A DNA stretch of 44,700 bases, from assembly GCA_028287345.1 (NCBI GenBank), contig JAQBPV010000193.1, positions 1-44,700 of the forward strand, in the 5' to 3' direction. Below are positions 25,051 to 32,247 of this stretch, in pieces. The notes below the pieces were generated by a model. That model did not search any database. It was given only the letters and a program-made list of their open reading frames with translations, and had not been told where the DNA came from. The number at the start of each line of letters is the position of its first letter. The stretch's first letter is position 1. The position numbers and the translations under genes were made by a program. This DNA comes from Gemmatimonadota bacterium (lineage in GTDB: Bacteria; Gemmatimonadota; Gemmatimonadetes; Gemmatimonadales; Gemmatimonadaceae).

Positions 25051-25743
25051 ATGCGCCGCACAAATTGGAAGACCGTGAGCACGCTGGTCACGATGGTAGT
25101 GATCGCTGGCTGTCAGGATAATCTCGTATCGGCCCCGCAGGCCTCGTCCTCATCTGCGCCGGTTTCGATGATGATGGCCCCGGAAGGAGCTCCCAGACTG
25201 AGCCTGCTGGGAAATGCCTCGAGCAACATGGACGTCGATTTCACCGTGAGCCCGAGCGGCGGCGTCTATTTCATCGGCAATCATGCCGTCGTCTTTCCGG
25301 CGCGCAGCATCTGCGATCCGGCGAAGAGCGGCTACGGCCCGGACACCTGGGACCGCCCGTGTGAGGCGATTTCGCAGCCGCTGACCATTCACGCCACGGT
25401 TCGTACGGCGAAGGCAGGCACGTGGATCGATTTCAGCCCTGCGCTTCGTTTCGTTCCGTCGACGAATGCGAACAAGTGGGTGTGGATCTACATGCACGCG
25501 CCGCAGGTCGTGGCGGCGAACGAGTTCTCCAAGTTCTCCATCCTCTACACGCCGCGGATTGGCGATGCCACGATCGACGAGGCAAAGTCCGATGCCACGC
25601 TTCGCACGTACATCGACACGTGGAGTGGTGCGTCGGCACGTCGCATCAAGCACTTCTCCGGCTACGCAATGTCGTCTGGACGCGCATGTGATCCGTCCGT
25701 CGAGCAGGATTGCTATCCGATTGCTGATGCCGGTCGCCCCTGA
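25051..25743 (+). CDS. Lipoprotein of unknown function
   Basis: The 230-residue precursor begins MRRTNWKTVSTLVTMVVIAG followed by Cys21, a clear signal with lipobox VIAGC. A Ser/Ala-rich linker leads to a compact domain with a beta-sandwich look: NMDVDFTVSPSGGVYFIGNH, AVVFPARSICDPAKSGYGPD, PLTIHATVRTAKAGTWIDF and HFSGYAMSSGRACDPSVEQD. Four Cys could form two disulfides. The GG-x-x-x-x-x-x-N-H-A-V-V-F-P pattern vaguely recalls ZU5-type domains, but I would not claim that. The start at 25051 is chosen because it begins the signal peptide; the frame extends upstream to 24919 without coding character. The gap 24886-25050 likely holds a promoter; nothing else is seen there. A strong terminator follows at 25767. 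Confidence 0.7.
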   Translation: MRRTNWKTVSTLVTMVVIAGCQDNLVSAPQASSSSAPVSMMMAPEGAPRLSLLGNASSNMDVDFTVSPSGGVYFIGNHAVVFPARSICDPAKSGYGPDTWDRPCEAISQPLTIHATVRTAKAGTWIDFSPALRFVPSTNANKWVWIYMHAPQVVAANEFSKFSILYTPRIGDATIDEAKSDATLRTYIDTWSGASARRIKHFSGYAMSSGRACDPSVEQDCYPIADAGRP

Positions 25744-25766
25744 TCCGTAGTCGTTGGGAATGAACA

Positions 25767-25805
25767 CGCAAACGCGCCCGCCAATCGGCGGGCGCGTTTG
25801 CGTTT
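25767..25805 (+). terminator. Strong intrinsic terminator after the lipoprotein gene
   Basis: A perfect 16-base-pair stem (CGCAAACGCGCCCGCC at 25767-25782 with its complement at 25787-25802) closes an AATC loop and is followed by TTT. It lies 23 bases past the stop codon at 25743. Confidence 0.85.
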
Positions 25806-25848
25806 AGAGCCACGACCAAATTCTCGAGCAAGGCGATAGCTTTCGCGC

Positions 25849-26376
25849 GTGATCGAATCACAGGGTTCAGAGCAGAATTTTCGTGCTGAGAGTGCTGTGG
25901 CGCACAAAGCATTGGTGACGCGTCTCACACTCGCGTGGGCAGCGAGCGTGATTACCGCGGCTGCGATTCTTGGCATGCTCCTTGGTTTGGGGAGGCGATA
26001 CAGCACTTTGTGGCGTCCGCTCAACGCCGCAGCACATACAGTGCTCGGCGCGCGCGCCGATGGTGTGTGGGGATACCAATCCGATGTGACGCCGGTAGGG
26101 TGTGCGGTGGTTCTAGTAGTGAGCGTCATGACGGGTTTCGTCATCGCGCTGCTCGCATCATCAGGTCGTACCCTTCACCGCGCGATGGCGACGTTTGGGA
26201 TAGTGCTCGTTGGCTATCTCGTGCATGTCCACATCGTCGCACGCACGCCCGGTGGGCTCGCCGCGTTGCTCTCCATTGGGGAGTTGCGCGCACTGTACGT
26301 AGCGGTGGCAATCGCGGTCTTCGTTGGTATGCGATATGCCTTTTCATCCCGTATTGGGACGACGCATACGCACTGA
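25849..26376 (+). CDS. Small integral membrane protein of unknown function
   Basis: The 175-residue product has four likely membrane segments: RLTLAWAASVITAAAILGML (about 25-44), CAVVLVVSVMTGFVIALLAS, MATFGIVLVGYLVHVHIVA and LYVAVAIAVFVGMRYAFS. The connecting loops are short, with a His-containing segment (VHVHIV) within the third helix. No family is recognised. The GTG at 25849 opens the frame; a second GTG near 25898 (before AHKALVTR) would remove the unconserved-looking N-terminus and is an alternative. It follows a terminator and so has its own promoter. The next 190 bases (26377-26566) lack a gene. Confidence 0.6.
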   Translation: MIESQGSEQNFRAESAVAHKALVTRLTLAWAASVITAAAILGMLLGLGRRYSTLWRPLNAAAHTVLGARADGVWGYQSDVTPVGCAVVLVVSVMTGFVIALLASSGRTLHRAMATFGIVLVGYLVHVHIVARTPGGLAALLSIGELRALYVAVAIAVFVGMRYAFSSRIGTTHTH

Positions 26377-26566
26377 CCCCCGGCGTCGTTCCAGAGATGG
26401 AACGCGCGCGTCACGCACACGTGACGCGTCGCGGGGAACTTCGACGAGATGACCGTGTTCGATCTCTCGGCCCTCCGGACTCGCCGGTGTCGCCGAAACT
26501 TCACGCCGAGCTCGCTCGTCGTTGATGTGCAGGGAAGTATCGCAGTACTCTTTCAGGAGGGGGGTT

Positions 26567-27112
26567 ATGGACGTCCTCGTGATGCTCGAGGAAAGCCCCG
26601 ATCACTCGCCGGTGCTGGCGCATGTGAATTCTGTTCCCTCGTCGCTCGCCTCTGAGCGGCCGGCGAGAGACATCGTGACGCTCTACGGCGTCCCGAGTGC
26701 AGAGTCGCTCGCGCTCGCCCTTGCAGCCGCGGTGGAATCCCACCGTACGGGTCGGGGGCACGACAATCTGGATGCCATTCGCCATCTCGGCGTGTGGGCA
26801 GAGCGGGGCGCGATTGGTGATGCCGCTTGGCGCGACGTGGGAACGGGACAACTCGTCACCCACGATCTCGAGATTCCGCTCGACATTCTCAACAGCACCG
26901 CTGGACATCTGCTCAGCGAGTGCGGTCAGCTCATCCGCCGGCTCGTTGCCGGCCTGTCGATGCCCGATTGGCCCGAAGGCGCACGCCGCGCCATCACCGT
27001 CTCGCTGAGCCCGGTCGTCGGACTCGCCGCTCCGGTGCTCGCACCTCTCGAGTCAATTCTCGACCGGCTCCGTGAAGCAGATGGAATGGCCTTCGACTAC
27101 GAGGGGGACTGA
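26567..27112 (+). CDS. Conserved-looking soluble protein of unknown function
   Basis: The 181-residue protein starts MDVLVMLEESPDHSPVLAHV with an excellent ribosome site, AGGAGG seven bases before the ATG, which decides the start against an upstream in-frame ATG at 26522. It is mostly alpha-helical and acidic, without signal peptide or membrane segments. Notable segments are LALALAAAVESHRTGRG, HLLSECGQLIRRLVAGL and LAPLESILDRLREADGMAF. I recognise no domain. It is separated from the following EF-G-like gene by a strong terminator and therefore is probably monocistronic. Confidence 0.65.
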   Translation: MDVLVMLEESPDHSPVLAHVNSVPSSLASERPARDIVTLYGVPSAESLALALAAAVESHRTGRGHDNLDAIRHLGVWAERGAIGDAAWRDVGTGQLVTHDLEIPLDILNSTAGHLLSECGQLIRRLVAGLSMPDWPEGARRAITVSLSPVVGLAAPVLAPLESILDRLREADGMAFDYEGD

Positions 27113-27155
27113 GACCACGGAACCTCATTCGTCAGAGTAGTGATCTGTACGAAAG

Positions 27156-27184
27156 CGGCCCACGCGAACAGCGTGGGCCGTTTT
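27156..27184 (+). terminator. Intrinsic terminator
   Basis: CGGCCCACGC (27156-27165) pairs perfectly with GCGTGGGCCG (27171-27180) across a GAACA loop and is followed by TTTT. It lies 44 bases after the stop of the unknown protein gene. Confidence 0.85.
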
Positions 27185-27276
27185 CCGTCTGATAGCCCGC
27201 TTGACACCTTCCGCGCCCCCGCGCATTTCCTACGCAGACCGTCTGCACCCTCCTCTTGCCACAGCGAGGTAGGCGA

Positions 27277-29382
27277 ATGCGTGAGTACCTGGGATCGGAG
27301 ATCCGCAACATCGCGGTGGTCGGACACGGAGGCAGTGGCAAGACCAGCCTGGTCGACGCCCTTGCCTTCGTGTCCGGCACGAGTAAACGGCACGGCAGCA
27401 TCGGCGAAGGCAGCAGCCTCACCGACACTGCACCCGAAGAACTGGAACGAGGTTACTCCATCAACCTCGGTTGCGCACACGCCGAATGGATGGACAGCAA
27501 GATCAACCTGCTCGACACGCCCGGCTTTCTCGACTTTCAGGGCGATGCCATTGCGGGACTCGCCGCGGCCGACGGAGCACTCTGCGTCATCGCTGCAACG
27601 TCGGGAGTCGAAGTGGGCACGGAGCGCATGTTCCGTGAAGCAGTGACCCGCGGTGATCCGGTGCTCTTCGTCGTGACGATGATGGACAAGGAGCACGCGG
27701 ACTTCGACGCGATCTACCAGCAGGTCAAGACGCGCCTGACGAACAAGGTCATCCCCATCGAAGTGCCAGTCGGGCAGGGCGTGGACTTCCACGGCATCGT
27801 CAACCTCTTCGACAAGAAGGCACACGTCTATTCGCGCGGCGCCAAGAGCGGTGCGTACGAAGAGACCGACGTCCCATCCGAAGTGCAGCCGCAGTTCGAT
27901 CGCTACTACAACGAGCTGATCGAAACCATCGCCGCCACCGACGACACGTTGCTCGAGCGATACCTGAACGGCGAGTCCATCACGCGCGATGAAGCCATTG
28001 CCGCAATGAAGGACGCGATGAAGCGCATGGAGCTCTTTCCCCTCTTCTGCGTCTCCTCCACTCACAACTATGGGACGCGCGCCGTGCTCTCGACCATCAT
28101 CGAGCTCATGCCGAACGCGTACGAGATGGAGGAGATACACGCCTTCAAGGGCGCCGAGGGTGACCACACCGTCGAGATCCACGCCGACGACGACGCCCCC
28201 TTCGCGGCGATCGTCTTCAAGACGCAGAGCGAGCCGCACGTCGGCGACGTGAGCGTGTTCCGCGTTCTCTCCGGATCGGTCCGCAACGGCGACGAGCTAT
28301 ACAACGCCACGCGCGACGTCGCGGAGAAACTGAATCACCTGGCCATCGTGCAAGGGCGCGACCGCATCGAGGTGCCGCGGCTGCATGCGGGTGACATCGG
28401 CTGTGTGGCGAAGCTGCGCAACACGCACACGAACGACACGCTCTCGACGCGAGCGCATCCCGTGCGCCTCCCACAGATCGCCTTTCCGGAACCGCTGGTC
28501 CAGATGGCCATCCATCCGACGAATCGCGCCGACGAGGAGAAGCTGCAGTCGGGATTGCACCGTCTGCACGATGAGGATCCGGCATTCGAAACGCACTGGA
28601 ATCCCGAGACGCACGAGACCCTCGTGACGGGCCTCGGCGAACGTCACCTGGAAGTGGCGCTGGCCAAGTTGAAGCGGAAATTCGGTGTCACCGCTGAGCT
28701 CTCGAAACCACGCATCGCCTATCGCGAAACGATTCGCGCGAAGGCCGAGGGGCAGGGGAAGCACAAGAAGCAGTCGGGAGGACGCGGGCAGTTCGGCGAT
28801 TGCTGGGTGCGCATCGCGCCGACGCCGCGAGGCGACGGCATCAAGTTCGAGGATCGCATCGTGGGTGGCTCGATTCCCAGCAAGTTCATTCCCGCGGTGG
28901 AGAAGGGAATCCAGGAGGCAGCAGAGCGCGGGGTGCTCGCGGGCTTTCCGCTCGTGGACTTCCGTGTCGAGCTGTTCGACGGCTCGTATCACACCGTGGA
29001 CTCGAACGAGATGTCGTTCAAGATGGCGGGCATCCAGGCCTTCAAGACCGTCGCGCCCAAGTGCAGGCCAGTGCTACTCGAGCCGCTCGACGAGGTGGAG
29101 ATCGTCACGCCCGAAGAATCGCTCGGCGATGTGCTCGGCGACCTGTCGTCGCGACGAGGGCACATCCTCGGCACGGAGGCACCGGACGACATCGTAGGTA
29201 CGCGAGTTCGCGCGGTCGTACCACAATCGGAGCTGCATCTCTACGCCAGTGCGCTGCAGAGCATGACGCATGGACGAGCGAGCTTCCGTCGCCAGTTCCG
29301 GGGTTATGAAGAGATGCCGAGCGAGGCGGCGCAGCGCGTCGTCGAGGAGGCGGCAAAAGCGCAGGCGGAGCACACGCACTAG
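27277..29382 (+). CDS. EF-G paralogue (translational GTPase, EF-G2-like)
   Basis: The 701-residue protein has the five-domain layout of elongation factor G. The G domain has G1 GHGGSGKTS (about 16-24), G3 DTPGFLDF and an altered G4, TMMD (134-137), where NKMD is usual. The effector region reads PEELERGYSINLG rather than EEKERGITI-type. Domains II to V follow: FKTQSEPHVGDVSVFRVLSG, SGLHRLHDEDPAFETHWNPE, GRGQFGDCWVRIAP and LSSRRGHILGTEAPDDIVGT. These match the second EF-G found in many bacteria (often called EF-G2), whose role differs from the housekeeping translocase. It is not within a str operon, which supports a paralogue. The ATG at 27277 has GAGG eight bases upstream; an in-frame TTG at 27256 is less likely. 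A hairpin terminator follows. Confidence 0.88.
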   Translation: MREYLGSEIRNIAVVGHGGSGKTSLVDALAFVSGTSKRHGSIGEGSSLTDTAPEELERGYSINLGCAHAEWMDSKINLLDTPGFLDFQGDAIAGLAAADGALCVIAATSGVEVGTERMFREAVTRGDPVLFVVTMMDKEHADFDAIYQQVKTRLTNKVIPIEVPVGQGVDFHGIVNLFDKKAHVYSRGAKSGAYEETDVPSEVQPQFDRYYNELIETIAATDDTLLERYLNGESITRDEAIAAMKDAMKRMELFPLFCVSSTHNYGTRAVLSTIIELMPNAYEMEEIHAFKGAEGDHTVEIHADDDAPFAAIVFKTQSEPHVGDVSVFRVLSGSVRNGDELYNATRDVAEKLNHLAIVQGRDRIEVPRLHAGDIGCVAKLRNTHTNDTLSTRAHPVRLPQIAFPEPLVQMAIHPTNRADEEKLQSGLHRLHDEDPAFETHWNPETHETLVTGLGERHLEVALAKLKRKFGVTAELSKPRIAYRETIRAKAEGQGKHKKQSGGRGQFGDCWVRIAPTPRGDGIKFEDRIVGGSIPSKFIPAVEKGIQEAAERGVLAGFPLVDFRVELFDGSYHTVDSNEMSFKMAGIQAFKTVAPKCRPVLLEPLDEVEIVTPEESLGDVLGDLSSRRGHILGTEAPDDIVGTRVRAVVPQSELHLYASALQSMTHGRASFRRQFRGYEEMPSEAAQRVVEEAAKAQAEHTH

Positions 29383-29407
29383 CCACAGCATCGAGCGCCG
29401 AGGCAAT

Positions 29408-29444
29408 GACAGGACCCGCATCCGAACAGGATGCGGGTCCTGTC
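29408..29444 (+). terminator. Long hairpin, probable terminator after the EF-G paralogue
   Basis: A perfect 16-base-pair stem, GACAGGACCCGCATCC (29408-29423) with its complement (29429-29444), closes a GAACA loop, the same loop as the terminator at 27156. No T-tract follows (GCTTCGG), so efficiency may depend on Rho or the hairpin may protect the transcript end. Confidence 0.65.
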
Positions 29445-29505
29445 GCTTCGGCTACATTTCAGCCCACGCGAAGCCGCGCGCTTCACTTCTCACGACCCAC
29501 AGTAC

Positions 29506-30276
29506 GTGACCCAGGACGACGTAGCCAGCGCCGACGCGCCGGCCGAGGAGCTTCCGCACGGTTGGTGTGACATCGTGGGACGCGGACGCATGGGCGGAGC
29601 CCTCGCCTCGGCGCTCGAGAACGCGGGCGTGCCGGTCCGCGGGCCGCTCGCACGCGGTGAGGATTCATCCGATGCCGCACTCGTGCTGTTGTGCGTTCCC
29701 GATCGTGAAATCGAAGCGGCCGCTGCGGCCATTCCACCTGGCCCCATCATCGGCCACGTGAGTGCATCAGCTGATTTGTCGCTGCTCGAGCCGCACGAGC
29801 GGTTCACGATGCATCCGCTCCTCAGCGTGGTCGGCGGCGGAACGAGGTTCGCCGGTGCTACCTGCGCAGTGGACGGCAGCACGCCGCGCGCGCTCGGAGT
29901 CGCCGAGGAGCTCGCGCGGCGGCTCGGCATGCGAGCGTGTGTCGTGCCCGCGCCGAAGCGTGCGCTTTACCATGCTGCCGCGTCGATCGCGTCCAACTAC
30001 TTGATCACCATCGAGTCCGTGGCGGAGCGATTGGCAAAAGAGGTCGGGCTCGATCGGAAGGCACTCATCCCGCTCGTGTGGGGAAGCTTCGAGCAGTGGG
30101 CGGCGCTCGGCGCGCGTGCTGCGTTGACCGGACCCATATCGCGCGGCGACGAGGGGACCGTCGAGCGGCAGCGGGCGGCGGTGGCTGCCGTTGCGCCCGA
30201 CCTGCTCACACTGTGGGACGCGCTGGCGGACGAGACGCGCAAGCTCGCCGCATCGCCAAGCGAGATTGCGTCGTGA
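29506..30276 (+). CDS. Rossmann-like/DUF2520 oxidoreductase of the pantothenate operon
   Basis: This roughly 256-residue protein has an N-terminal NAD(P)-binding fold (DIVGRGRMGGALASALENAG, GxGxxG), a core ALVLLCVPDREIEAAAAAIP, and a helical C-terminal domain (KRALYHAAASIASNYLITI, then WGSFEQWAALGARAALTGPI) typical of DUF2520 and of ketopantoate-reductase-like dehydrogenases. Its stop overlaps the panC start (GTGA), and panB overlaps panC, so the three are coupled. No panE is visible, so this gene is a candidate for the ketopantoate reductase step (ketopantoate to pantoate); DUF2520 genes also sit beside pan genes in other bacteria. The start is uncertain: GTG at 29506 is preferred because the ATG at 29431 lies inside the preceding hairpin. 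Confidence 0.78.
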   Translation: MTQDDVASADAPAEELPHGWCDIVGRGRMGGALASALENAGVPVRGPLARGEDSSDAALVLLCVPDREIEAAAAAIPPGPIIGHVSASADLSLLEPHERFTMHPLLSVVGGGTRFAGATCAVDGSTPRALGVAEELARRLGMRACVVPAPKRALYHAAASIASNYLITIESVAERLAKEVGLDRKALIPLVWGSFEQWAALGARAALTGPISRGDEGTVERQRAAVAAVAPDLLTLWDALADETRKLAASPSEIAS

Positions 30277-31130
30277 TCATCCTGCGCACTGTTGCCGAAT
30301 TGCGCGATGCGGTGGGTGCGGCGCGGCGTGAGGGCAAGCGCATCGGCCTCGTGCCGACGATGGGCGCCTTTCATCAAGGGCACCTCTCGCTCGTGCAGCG
30401 TGCGCGGGCGCGATGCGCATTCGTCGTCGTCACGCTGTTCGTGAATCCGACACAGTTCAATGAAAGCGCAGACCTTGCGCGGTATCCACGCGACGAGACC
30501 GGCGATGCGAAGCTCGTGGAGTCCGTGGGAGCGGACGTCCTGTTCGCGCCGTCGGTAGAGGAGGTCTATCCACGTGCCTACACAACGACGGTGGAGGTAG
30601 CGCCATTGGCGGAGCCACTCGAGGGGATCGTGCGCGGCACGCAGCACTTCAAGGGAGTAGCGACCGTCGTGACCAAACTGCTCAACATGGCTCAGCCTGA
30701 TGAGGCGTTCTTCGGTCAGAAGGACGCGCAGCAGGCGCTGATCATTCGCCGACTCGTGCGTGACCTCGATTTTCCCGTGCGCATCGAAGTGTGTCCAACG
30801 GTGCGCGAGCCTGACGGCTTGGCGATGTCGAGCCGCAATATGCTGCTCGACGACGAGTCCCGTCGTCGGGCGCCGGCGCTGTCGCGGGCATTGTTCGCCG
30901 TGTCTGATGCGGTTGCCCGCGGCGAGACAGACACCGAGGTCGCGATGGCGACAGGACGGTCCGTGCTCGCGGACGCCGGTATCGAGCCGGAGTACTTCGC
31001 GGCCGTCTCTGCAGAGACACTGGCGTCAGTGAATGTGATCGAGGGAGAAACGCTCGTGGCGATTGCAGCGCGATTCGGGAGTGTGCGGCTGATCGACAAC
31101 GTGATCGTCGGCGCGGGGAGCGCATCATGA
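30273..31130 (+). CDS. panC: Pantothenate synthetase
   Basis: PanC condenses pantoate and beta-alanine with ATP to give pantothenate in the cytoplasm. The 285-residue product carries the nucleotidyltransferase signature PTMGAFHQGHLSLVQRAR (HxGH), FVNPTQFNESADLARYPR, the pantoate-binding region ILTKLLNMAQPDEAFFGQKD-like (VVTKLLNMAQPDEAFFGQKD) and the second ATP motif LAMSSRNMLL (KMSKS-like). The length is normal. It starts with GTG that overlaps the TGA of the DUF2520 gene and ends by overlapping the panB ATG by four bases, so expression is coupled. Confidence 0.95.
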   Translation: MIILRTVAELRDAVGAARREGKRIGLVPTMGAFHQGHLSLVQRARARCAFVVVTLFVNPTQFNESADLARYPRDETGDAKLVESVGADVLFAPSVEEVYPRAYTTTVEVAPLAEPLEGIVRGTQHFKGVATVVTKLLNMAQPDEAFFGQKDAQQALIIRRLVRDLDFPVRIEVCPTVREPDGLAMSSRNMLLDDESRRRAPALSRALFAVSDAVARGETDTEVAMATGRSVLADAGIEPEYFAAVSAETLASVNVIEGETLVAIAARFGSVRLIDNVIVGAGSAS

Positions 31131-31972
31131 GCAGCCAGGCACTCGACAGGCTGACGGATTTGTATGCGCGCGGAGAGCCGATCGTGATGCTGACGGCGTA
31201 CGACACTCCGTCGGCGCGAATTGTCGTTGCGGGCGGTGTCGACGTCATCCTCGTGGGCGACTCGGCCGCGATGACCGTCTTGGGCTATTCGTCGACGCGT
31301 GAGATCTCGATCGACGAGCTGATCATGCTCACGAAGGCGGTTCGCCGAGGGGTGACGGAGATTCCGGTGATCGGCGATTTGCCATTCGGCAGCTACGAGG
31401 ACAGCGACGAGCAGGCGGTGCGATCGGCGCGGCGGTTCGTCGACGAGGCGGGCTGCGACGCCGTGAAGCTCGAGGGCGGCGGTGTGATGGTCCCGAGAGC
31501 GCGGGCGATCATTGCGGCAGGAATCCCCGTGTTCGGTCATGTCGGTCTGCTGCCGCAATCGGTTCGGACGCGCGAGGGATATCGAGCCCGCGGCCGGGAT
31601 CCTGAGCAGGCGTTCGGTATCATCGCGGACTCGGATGATCTGGCGGCGGCGGGGTGCAGCGCTCTCATCGTCGAGGCGGTGCCGGCGGCCGTGACGGAGA
31701 TCATTACGCAGCGTGTGAAGATTCCGGTGATCGGCATCGGCGCCGGGGCGGATACGGGCGGCCAGGTGCTCGTGTATCACGACCTGCTCGGCTTTACGCA
31801 GGGACGGCTCGCGCGATTCGTCAAGCAGTATTCGACGGCACACGAGAGTCTCGCGGAGGCGGTACGCGAGTGGTCAGCCGATGTCCGGGCGAAGCGCTAC
31901 CCCGCCGTCGAGCACACGTATCCGATCACGCCCGAGGCGTTGGCCGAGGTTCGGCAGCGGCTTGAGAACTAG
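31127..31972 (+). CDS. panB: 3-methyl-2-oxobutanoate hydroxymethyltransferase (ketopantoate synthase)
   Basis: PanB adds a hydroxymethyl group from methylene-tetrahydrofolate to 2-oxoisovalerate. The 281-residue TIM-barrel protein shows the family motifs MLTAYDTPSARIVVAGGVDV, the metal-binding LVGDSAAMTVLGY, DLPFGSYED, CDAVKLEGGG, PVFGHVGLLPQS and PVIGIGAGADTGGQVLVYHD. It starts within the panC stop (ATGA overlap) and is the last gene of the coupled DUF2520-panC-panB operon. The operon has no panD, so beta-alanine must be supplied from elsewhere. Intergenic element A begins 14 bases after its stop codon. Confidence 0.95.
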   Translation: MSSQALDRLTDLYARGEPIVMLTAYDTPSARIVVAGGVDVILVGDSAAMTVLGYSSTREISIDELIMLTKAVRRGVTEIPVIGDLPFGSYEDSDEQAVRSARRFVDEAGCDAVKLEGGGVMVPRARAIIAAGIPVFGHVGLLPQSVRTREGYRARGRDPEQAFGIIADSDDLAAAGCSALIVEAVPAAVTEIITQRVKIPVIGIGAGADTGGQVLVYHDLLGFTQGRLARFVKQYSTAHESLAEAVREWSADVRAKRYPAVEHTYPITPEALAEVRQRLEN

Positions 31973-31985
31973 AAAGTCCAACTAC

Positions 31986-32164
31986 AAAAACAGCAACTGC
32001 CTGACTAGAATCATGTGAATTTGTGGAATCGCATCTCTGCGCGATTCATCGATCTGTGCGCCGAGCCATCCAAGACTCTGTTTCTTGATGTTGCGGCAGC
32101 TGAGAGGCGATGCGCCTCTTGATGGCTCATGGAGCAAATTCCACAGATTCACATGATTCTAGTC
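31986..32164 (+). repeat. Intergenic inverted-repeat element, full copy A
   Basis: The element is about 179 bp. The left end is AAAAACAGCAACTGCCTGAC then TAGAATCATGTGAATT. The right end is its imperfect inverse, GGAGCAAATTCCACAGATTC then ACATGATTCTAGTC. It contains GCATCTCTGCGC and GGCGATGCGCCTCTT at the same relative places as copy B (18193-18382), which is on the opposite strand. The right end lacks the CAGTTGCTGTTTTT tail found in B and C. It sits between the convergent panB and kamA genes, before the hairpin at 32199. The fact that two copies share internal blocks as well as ends suggests a mobile (MITE-like) or structured-RNA element rather than a chance palindrome. Confidence 0.8.
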
Positions 32165-32198
32165 ATGGAAGTCGCCGCGGAGATGCTGGCCCGATAGT

Positions 32199-32235
32199 GA
32201 GAGAGAGCAGGTCCCGGTGGGACCTGCTCTCTCTC
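32199..32235. terminator. Bidirectional hairpin between panB and kamA
   Basis: GAGAGAGAGCAGGTCCC (32199-32215) pairs with its complement (32219-32235) in a 17-base-pair stem around GGT. It lies 13 bases past the kamA stop on the minus strand and 227 bases past panB on the plus strand. There is no clear T-tract in either direction. It probably ends kamA transcription and blocks convergent read-through. Confidence 0.7.
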
Positions 32236-32247
32236 TCTTCGCACCGC

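Noticed and set aside
29431-29505. Upstream ATG as start of the DUF2520 gene
   Set aside because: That ATG is inside the stem of the preceding hairpin and the first 25 residues do not resemble the family; GTG at 29506 is more plausible.
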